DNA of 64,000 nt. Origin: Aestuariimicrobium sp. p3-SID1156 (GTDB lineage Bacteria > Actinomycetota > Actinomycetes > Propionibacteriales > Propionibacteriaceae). Position numbers and translations under genes: made by a program. The notes below the pieces were generated by a model. That model saw nothing but the letters and a program-made list of their open reading frames with translations. It was not told the origin of the DNA and searched no databases. The stretch spans positions 112,835 through 176,834 of the forward strand of contig NZ_JALXXB010000005.1 in assembly GCF_025144225.1 (NCBI RefSeq), read 5' to 3'. Within the stretch, counting starts at the first letter, position 1. Every line of letters starts with the position of its first letter. Below, piece by piece: positions 59,567 through 64,000 of the stretch.

Positions 59567-59572
59567 CAGACT
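59567..59572 (+). promoter_or_regulatory. Candidate -10 box CAGACT, leaderless-type, for aroC
   Basis: CAGACT starts directly after the aroE stop codon and ends 7 bases before the aroC ATG. The six-base spacer contains GGCAGG, which might instead be a weak ribosome-binding site. Confidence 0.35.
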
Positions 59573-59579
59573 GGCAGGC

Positions 59580-60875
59580 ATGCTTCGCTACCTCACCGCC
59601 GGAGAATCCCACGGCCAGGCCCTGATCGCCACCATGGAGGGCCTACCCGCCCACGTCCGGGTGGGGCGTGACCAGGTTGCCGAGGAGCTTCGACGGCGCC
59701 GCCTCGGCGTGGGCCGCGGGGCACGAATGAAGTTCGAGGCCGACGAGGTCACCCTGCTGGCCGGCTTCCGCCACGGTGAGACACTCGGCTCTCCGATCGC
59801 GATCATGGTCGGCAACAGCGAGTGGCCGAAGTGGACGCAGGTGATGAGCCCCGATGAGGTGGATGCCGCCGAGCTGGAACAACTCGCCCGCAATGCCCCG
59901 CTGACCCGTCCGCGCCCCGGCCACGCCGACCTGGCCGGTATGCAGAAGTACGACTTCGACGAGGCCCGCCCCATCCTGGAGCGTGCCTCCGCGCGCGAGA
60001 CGGCAGCGCGCGTGGCGCTGGGAGCGGTGGCCAAGGCCTTCCTGCAGCAGGCCCTGGACGTCACGGTGCTGAGCCACGTGGTCGAACTCGGCCCCGTGGC
60101 CATCCCCACCGACACCCAGATCGAGGTCGCTGCCTCGCTGAGGCTCGCGGACCGCGAACGCATTGACGAGAGCCCGGTGCGTTGCGCCGACGGACAGACC
60201 GCCGAGCGCATGATCGCCGAGGTCGAGGCCTGCCGTCGTGAGGGAGACACCATGGGTGGCGTGGTCGAGGTCCTGGCCTGGGGTCTCCCCCCGGGACTGG
60301 GCTCGCACGTCCAGGGAGATCGGCGCCTGGATGCCCGGCTGGCTGGGGCCCTGATGGGCATCCAGGCCATCAAGGGTGTCGAACTCGGTGATGGTTTCGA
60401 GCTGGCCCGCCGACGCGGGTCTGCGGCCATGGACGAGATGGTGCGCAGCGACCAGGGCGTCCGCCGTGCCACGGGCCACTCGGGGGGTACCGAGGGTGGC
60501 ATGAGCACCGGCGAGGTGCTGCGCATTCGGGCCGCGATGAAGCCGATCTCGACGATCCCCCGTGCCTTGCGCACCTTCGACGTCCGCACCGGCGAGCAGG
60601 CCCAGGCCCACCACCAGCGCAGCGATGTCTGTGCTGTGCCCGCTGCGGGGGTCGTGGCCGAGGCCATGGTCGCCCTGGTGCTGGCAGAAGCCGCCCTGGA
60701 GAAGTTCGGTGGCGACTCGGTGCAGGAGACCCGCCGCAATGCCGAGGCCTACCTGGCCGAACTGGACGCGCGGGGTCTGCGCATCGGGGGCGACCTTGAC
60801 CCCTCGGCCCTGACCCGGGGAACCGGAGGTGACTCCGGCGTGGCAGCCGGTCACCCGGCCGCAGGAGACGAGTGA
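59580..60875 (+). CDS. aroC: Chorismate synthase
   Basis: A 431-residue FMN-dependent enzyme that converts EPSP to chorismate, the precursor for trp[60 protein letters not shown] and [17 protein letters not shown] are all conserved active-site segments. The last 30 residues form a Gly/Pro/Asp-rich tail not required in shorter homologues. aroK starts within its stop (TGATG). The aroC-aroK-aroB order matches M. tuberculosis. Confidence 0.97.
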   Translation: MLRYLTAGESHGQALIATMEGLPAHVRVGRDQVAEELRRRRLGVGRGARMKFEADEVTLLAGFRHGETLGSPIAIMVGNSEWPKWTQVMSPDEVDAAELEQLARNAPLTRPRPGHADLAGMQKYDFDEARPILERASARETAARVALGAVAKAFLQQALDVTVLSHVVELGPVAIPTDTQIEVAASLRLADRERIDESPVRCADGQTAERMIAEVEACRREGDTMGGVVEVLAWGLPPGLGSHVQGDRRLDARLAGALMGIQAIKGVELGDGFELARRRGSAAMDEMVRSDQGVRRATGHSGGTEGGMSTGEVLRIRAAMKPISTIPRALRTFDVRTGEQAQAHHQRSDVCAVPAAGVVAEAMVALVLAEAALEKFGGDSVQETRRNAEAYLAELDARGLRIGGDLDPSALTRGTGGDSGVAAGHPAAGDE

Positions 60876-61381
60876 TGAGCATCCTGGTCCTGGTCGGCCC
60901 GCCCGCCTCGGGCAAGTCCACCACTGGACGTGCCGTGGCGGAGCGTCTGGGCGTCCCCTTCACCGATGTCGATGCCGCGATCGAGTACGAAACCGGCATG
61001 TCCATCTCCGAGATCTTCGTGGACAAGGGCGAGGAGTGGTTCCGCCAGCTGGAGGAGGAGGCCACCCTGGCGCTCGTCCAGCAGCCTGGCGTGGTGAGCC
61101 TGGGTGGGGGCGCGGTGATGAATGCCCGCATCCGCGAGGCCCTGGCTGACTGCACGGTGTGCTGGCTGCAGGTCTCGGTCACCCACGCCACCCGCCGCGT
61201 CGGCATGAACGTCATGCGTCCGCTGTTGTTGGGCGATGTGCGCGCCAACCTCGAGCGCCTGCACGCCGAGCGTGAACCCTTCTACCGCGAGGTGGCCGAC
61301 TTCAGCGTCGACACCACCCGGCTCAAGCCGGCAGCGGTCGTCGATCGGATCGTGAATCGACTGGAAGGTGGGCAGGAGTGA
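60875..61381 (+). CDS. aroK: Shikimate kinase
   Basis: A 168-residue kinase. The P-loop is GPPASGKST, shikimate is bound by Asp in TDVDAAIE, Arg in WFRQLEEEA and the SLGGGAV turn, and the LID has RPLLLG with REPFYREVADF beyond it. I take ATG at 60875, which has AGGAG seven bases upstream; GTG at 60872 would add one residue. aroB starts within its last four bases (GTGA). Confidence 0.95.
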   Translation: MSILVLVGPPASGKSTTGRAVAERLGVPFTDVDAAIEYETGMSISEIFVDKGEEWFRQLEEEATLALVQQPGVVSLGGGAVMNARIREALADCTVCWLQVSVTHATRRVGMNVMRPLLLGDVRANLERLHAEREPFYREVADFSVDTTRLKPAAVVDRIVNRLEGGQE

Positions 61382-62454
61382 GCGCCACCGTCCACGTCAG
61401 CGCCGCCGACCCCTACCAAGTCCATCTCGGCTCGGGCACCATCGACCTGCTGCCGGGGTTGGTCGGGGACGCCTCCCGCACCGCCATCCTCCACGCACCC
61501 GTCCTCAGGGAGCGGGCTCGAGCAATGGCTGCCCTCGTCCCCCAGCCGCTGCTCATCGAACTGCCGGACGCAGAGGCCGCCAAGACCTCCGACGTCCTCA
61601 TCGAGTGCTGGAACCGGCTCGCGGACGCGGGTTTCACCCGCAACGACCTGGTCATCGGCCTGGGCGGGGGAGCGACCACCGACCTGGCTGGCTTCGTCGC
61701 GGCGTCCTGGCTGCGAGGGGTCGCCTTCATCTCGATCCCCAGCACCGTGCTCGGCATGGTGGACGCCGCAGTCGGCGGCAAGACCGGCATCAACATCCCC
61801 GCCGGAAAGAACCTGGTCGGGGCCTTCCACGAGCCCCGTGCGGTGCTGTGTGATTTCGACCTGCTCACCACGCTCCCGGATCAGGACGTGCGGGCAGGTC
61901 TGGGCGAGGTGGTGAAATGCGGCTTCATCGCCGACACGCACATCCTGGAGCTTCTCGACCAGAACCCCTCCGAGGCGGCCGACATCACCTCCACCCGTTT
62001 CGCCGAGCTCGTCGAGCGTGCGGTCCAGGTCAAGGCGACCACCGTGTCGGCCGACCTGAGGGAATCGACCTCCATCGGGGCTCGGGTGGGGCGCGAGGCC
62101 CTGAACTACGGCCACACCCTGGGCCACGCCATCGAGAAGCTGGCCGGCTTCCGCTGGCGGCACGGGGAGGCGATCAGTGTGGGCATGGTTTTTGCCGCGG
62201 AGCTCTCCCACCGCGAGCTGGGGCTGTCGGCCGACGTCGTCGGCCTTCATCGGGACCTGTTGTCCAGGATGCAGCTGCCGATCCGCACGGATGTCGGCCC
62301 CTGGGAGGAATTGCGTGACGCGATGAGTCTGGACAAGAAGGCCCGTGGCAATCTGCTCCGTTTCGTCGGCCTCACCCACCCGGGAAGCGTCGCGATGGTC
62401 GACGGACCATCCGAGGAGGTCCTGACCGACTGCTACGACAGGGTGTGCCGGTAG
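61378..62454 (+). CDS. aroB: 3-dehydroquinate synthase
   Basis: A 358-residue NAD- and zinc-dependent enzyme. LGGGATTDLAGFVAASWLRG binds NAD, PSTVLGMVDAAVGGKTGIN and LGEVVKCGFI follow, and the metal ligands include Glu in GEVVKCG and the His residues in LNYGHTLGHAIE and WRHGEAISVGM. It is a canonical type I DHQS. The 3' end overlaps a convergent minus-strand gene by 22 bases. The next pathway gene, aroQ, which follows in M. tuberculosis, is absent here. Confidence 0.96.
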   Translation: MSATVHVSAADPYQVHLGSGTIDLLPGLVGDASRTAILHAPVLRERARAMAALVPQPLLIELPDAEAAKTSDVLIECWNRLADAGFTRNDLVIGLGGGATTDLAGFVAASWLRGVAFISIPSTVLGMVDAAVGGKTGINIPAGKNLVGAFHEPRAVLCDFDLLTTLPDQDVRAGLGEVVKCGFIADTHILELLDQNPSEAADITSTRFAELVERAVQVKATTVSADLRESTSIGARVGREALNYGHTLGHAIEKLAGFRWRHGEAISVGMVFAAELSHRELGLSADVVGLHRDLLSRMQLPIRTDVGPWEELRDAMSLDKKARGNLLRFVGLTHPGSVAMVDGPSEEVLTDCYDRVCR

Positions 62455-62804
62455 GTCCACGAGGTGAGTGCTGTCCCGAGGCAGGCCAGCAGCACGCCCC
62501 AGAAGATGTGGATCGAGGCGTGGTGTCCCTCACCGAGCGCGTACTGCGCCACCACGCCCACCGCCAGGAGCATGGCCAGTGTCAGGTTGACCGGCCCAGC
62601 CGAGCGGCGCAGCACCAGGTAGACCAGGGCGGACAGCAGGCACACGGCGACGGTGATCATCGCCCCCACCTCGTGGTACTCCCGGTAGCGCCCCTCCCCG
62701 CCGAGGAAGGCAGCCGCCCAGCCGGCCTGGCCGATCAGGCAGCTGATCACCAGCGTCGCTGCTGAGCGCAGGATGATCAGGTGGGGGTGGGGGAGTCGGG
62801 GCAT
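62433..62804 (-). CDS. Small four-helix membrane protein of unknown function
   Basis: A 123-residue protein that I do not recognise. Four hydrophobic segments are visible: about 9-30, 45-64, 70-88 and 98-114. Between helices one and two is a polar loop, [13 protein letters not shown], and before helix four is [12 protein letters not shown], whose histidines could bind heme or metal. The layout resembles small cytochrome-b561- or DUF-type proteins but that is only a guess. It occupies the place of aroQ between aroB and efp, on the opposite strand, and overlaps the end of aroB by 22 bases. A CAGACT box lies six bases before its ATG. Confidence 0.6.
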   Translation of the reverse strand: MPRLPHPHLIILRSAATLVISCLIGQAGWAAAFLGGEGRYREYHEVGAMITVAVCLLSALVYLVLRRSAGPVNLTLAMLLAVGVVAQYALGEGHHASIHIFWGVLLACLGTALTSWTYRHTLS

Positions 62805-62810
62805 GGCACC

Positions 62811-62816
62811 AGTCTG
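62811..62816 (-). promoter_or_regulatory. Candidate -10 box CAGACT, leaderless-type, for the four-helix protein gene
   Basis: On the minus strand CAGACT ends 6 bases before the ATG at 62804. The same hexamer occurs before aroC. Confidence 0.4.
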
Positions 62817-62844
62817 CCAGCGGGCGCCCTCGTGGCGAAGCGGC

Positions 62845-62850
62845 TAGAAT
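62845..62850 (+). promoter_or_regulatory. -10 box TAGAAT for efp-nusB
   Basis: TAGAAT lies 50 bases before the efp GTG, in the 96-base divergent gap; AGAGGAA precedes the start by four bases. Confidence 0.5.
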
Positions 62851-62900
62851 CGACGAGGCCCCTGCGCCCACGAACCATATTTGACGAAAAGAGGAACCCG

Positions 62901-63461
62901 GTGGCTTCTACCAACGATCTGAAGAACGGCATGGTGCTTGACCTCGACGGCCAGCTCTGGCAGGTCATCTGGTTCCAGCACCACAAGCCCGGCAAGGGCA
63001 ACACCGTTGTGCGGTCCAAGCTGAAGCACGTCCTCTCGGGCAAGATCGTCGACAAGACCTTCAACTCCGACACCAAGGTTGACACCGCCACCGTCGACCG
63101 CCGTGACATGCAGTACCTGTACCACGACGGCACCGGCTTCGTCTTCATGGACGACACCACCTACGAGCAGGTGATCATCCCCGACGAGACCGTCGGCGAT
63201 GCCAAGGACTACATGCTGGAGAACCAGTCCGCCACCGTCGCGCTGCACGAGGGCAACCCGCTGTTCATCGAGCTGCCGGCCTCGGTCGAGCTGGAGATCA
63301 CCTACACCGAGCCCGGCCTGCAGGGCGACCGCTCCACCGGCGGCACCAAGCCGGCCACCCTGGAGACCGGCAAGGAGATCCAGGTCCCGCTGTTCATCAC
63401 CACCGGCGAGAAGGTCAAGGTCGACACCCGCACGGGCGACTACCTGGGCCGCGTCAACTGA
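62901..63461 (+). CDS. efp: Elongation factor P
   Basis: A 186-residue three-domain factor that rescues ribosomes at proline runs. The tip of domain I reads [12 protein letters not shown], placing Lys32 at the position of E. coli Lys34. No epmA, epmB or ymfI-type modification gene is in the window, so its modification state is open. [16 protein letters not shown] and [20 protein letters not shown] mark the later domains. GTG start with AGAGGAA. nusB starts in its stop codon (TGATG). Confidence 0.97.
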   Translation: MASTNDLKNGMVLDLDGQLWQVIWFQHHKPGKGNTVVRSKLKHVLSGKIVDKTFNSDTKVDTATVDRRDMQYLYHDGTGFVFMDDTTYEQVIIPDETVGDAKDYMLENQSATVALHEGNPLFIELPASVELEITYTEPGLQGDRSTGGTKPATLETGKEIQVPLFITTGEKVKVDTRTGDYLGRVN

Positions 63462-63994
63462 TGCCCCGGGCTTCCAGGACGCCAGGGCCAGCGCATTTCT
63501 CGGCCCGCACCAAGGCCCGCAAGCACGCGCTCGACATCCTCTTCCAGGCTGACCTGCTCGGGCAGGACCCGCTTGAGGTCCTGCGTGAGGAGCGACTGGA
63601 CGCCACCCATGACAAGCCGCTGCGTCCCTTCACCGCGGAACTGGTGGAGGGCGTGGTGACCCACCGGGGCAAGGTCGACGGGGCGATCGAGCGGGCGCTG
63701 GACGCCGGGTGGAGCCTGGACCGAATGCCGCGCGTTGACCGTGGTCTTGCCCGGCTCGCCACCTGGGAGATCGTCGGGGGCGTCAGCCCGACCCAGGTCG
63801 CCATCGCCGAAGCGCTGGTCCTCGCCGGGGAGCTGTCCACCGACGAGTCGCCGGCCTTCCTCAACGGACTGTTGTCAGCCATCGCGAAGCAGCAGCCGAT
63901 GCCCCTGGAGGAGGTCGAGAAGGTCCACGAGGAGCAACTCGCCACCGACCCCGCCACCGACCCGGCCCCGACCGAGGGCGACGAAACTGACTGA
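63461..63994 (+). CDS. nusB: Transcription antitermination factor NusB
   Basis: A 177-residue all-helical RNA-binding protein that pairs with NusE on rRNA boxA. A 12-residue polar leader precedes ARTKARKHALDILFQADL, the conserved N-terminal helix. ELVEGVVTHRGKVDGAI, RMPRVDRGLARLATWEI and VAIAEALVLAGELSTDES with FLNGLLSAIA are family landmarks. The last 30 residues form an acidic Asp/Thr/Pro tail. The gene is complete, ending six bases before the window edge, and is cotranscribed with efp. Confidence 0.95.
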   Translation: MPRASRTPGPAHFSARTKARKHALDILFQADLLGQDPLEVLREERLDATHDKPLRPFTAELVEGVVTHRGKVDGAIERALDAGWSLDRMPRVDRGLARLATWEIVGGVSPTQVAIAEALVLAGELSTDESPAFLNGLLSAIAKQQPMPLEEVEKVHEEQLATDPATDPAPTEGDETD

Positions 63995-64000
63995 CCCCCA

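Noticed and set aside
1..64000. Mobile elements, CRISPR arrays, prophage, toxin-antitoxin or defence cassettes
   Set aside because: I found no transposase, integrase, nuclease-methylase pair, regularly spaced repeats or terminal inverted repeats on either strand. Nearly every stretch is assigned to a conserved gene.
1..64000. tRNA or rRNA genes
   Set aside because: No cloverleaf with a GGTTC/GATTC-type T-arm next to a matched acceptor stem was seen in any intergenic gap; the gaps are too short and mostly hold promoters.

Overview
This 64 kb window is chromosomal DNA from a high-GC Gram-positive actinobacterium. The evidence is strong G/C preference at third codon positions, frequent GTG starts, -10 boxes of the form TAGnnT, a PriA-type HisA, HGxxPAAW and Trp-operon membrane proteins, a LexA box of the GAAC-N4-GTTC type and gene orders shared with Mycobacterium. 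Details such as the secD-secF-apt-rel and alaS-ruvX-mltG-aroE orders would suit the Propionibacteriaceae, but the genus cannot be fixed from the sequence alone. About 55 protein genes pack the window, nearly all on the + strand. No gap exceeds 300 bases. I see no tRNA, rRNA, CRISPR array, insertion sequence or prophage.

Layout. 1-4.6 kb: the 5' end of glgX (minus strand), then a coupled pair of an enoyl-CoA hydratase and a cysteine desulfurase, then mnmA and a short MetE-like protein. 4.7-6.7 kb: a locally variable patch with a frameshifted thermonuclease-like gene, a 67-residue membrane protein and a VTT-type membrane protein. It lies where Mycobacterium tuberculosis carries ligA. 6.7-11.3 kb: an ACT-domain gene divergent from gatCAB, then a TIGR03085-type gene. 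11.4-18.5 kb: hisI-trpE, two small membrane proteins, trpC-trpB-trpA, a Sco-like lipoprotein and lgt. 18.6-24.7 kb: gltBD (glutamate synthase), closed by the only strong intrinsic terminator seen. 24.8-29 kb: dnaE (replicative polymerase) and a DUF2567 protein. 29.1-36 kb: hisD-hisC-hisB-hisH-priA, ending in a fatty acyl-CoA reductase/HAD fusion. 36-40.2 kb: a tandem GNAT protein, yebC and ruvCAB behind an SOS box. 40.2-47.8 kb: yajC-secD-secF-apt-K+ channel-rel. 47.8-57.6 kb: a DUF349 protein (minus strand), hisS, aspS, rarA, two small membrane-anchored proteins, alaS and ruvX. 57.6-64 kb: mltG, aroE-aroC-aroK-aroB, a small minus-strand membrane protein, efp and nusB.

How they work together. 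The window joins amino-acid synthesis (Trp, His, Glu and the shikimate steps that feed Trp) with translation (gatCAB, hisS, aspS, alaS, mnmA, efp), DNA maintenance (dnaE, ruvABC, ruvX, rarA), protein export (yajC/secDF, lgt) and the stringent response (rel). PriA probably serves both His and Trp synthesis, because no trpF is present. hisF, hisG, hisE, trpG, trpD and aroQ are not in the window.

The clearest cross-window pattern is transcriptional: about a dozen genes have a YAnnnT box ending exactly 6-7 bases before the start codon and no ribosome-binding site, which is the layout of leaderless mRNAs. Otherwise the window is mostly conserved housekeeping DNA. I did not find a convincing new defence or mobile system. 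The least ordinary loci are the acyl-CoA reductase/HAD fusion coupled to priA, the short MetE-like protein, the patch replacing ligA, and the K+ channel between apt and rel.
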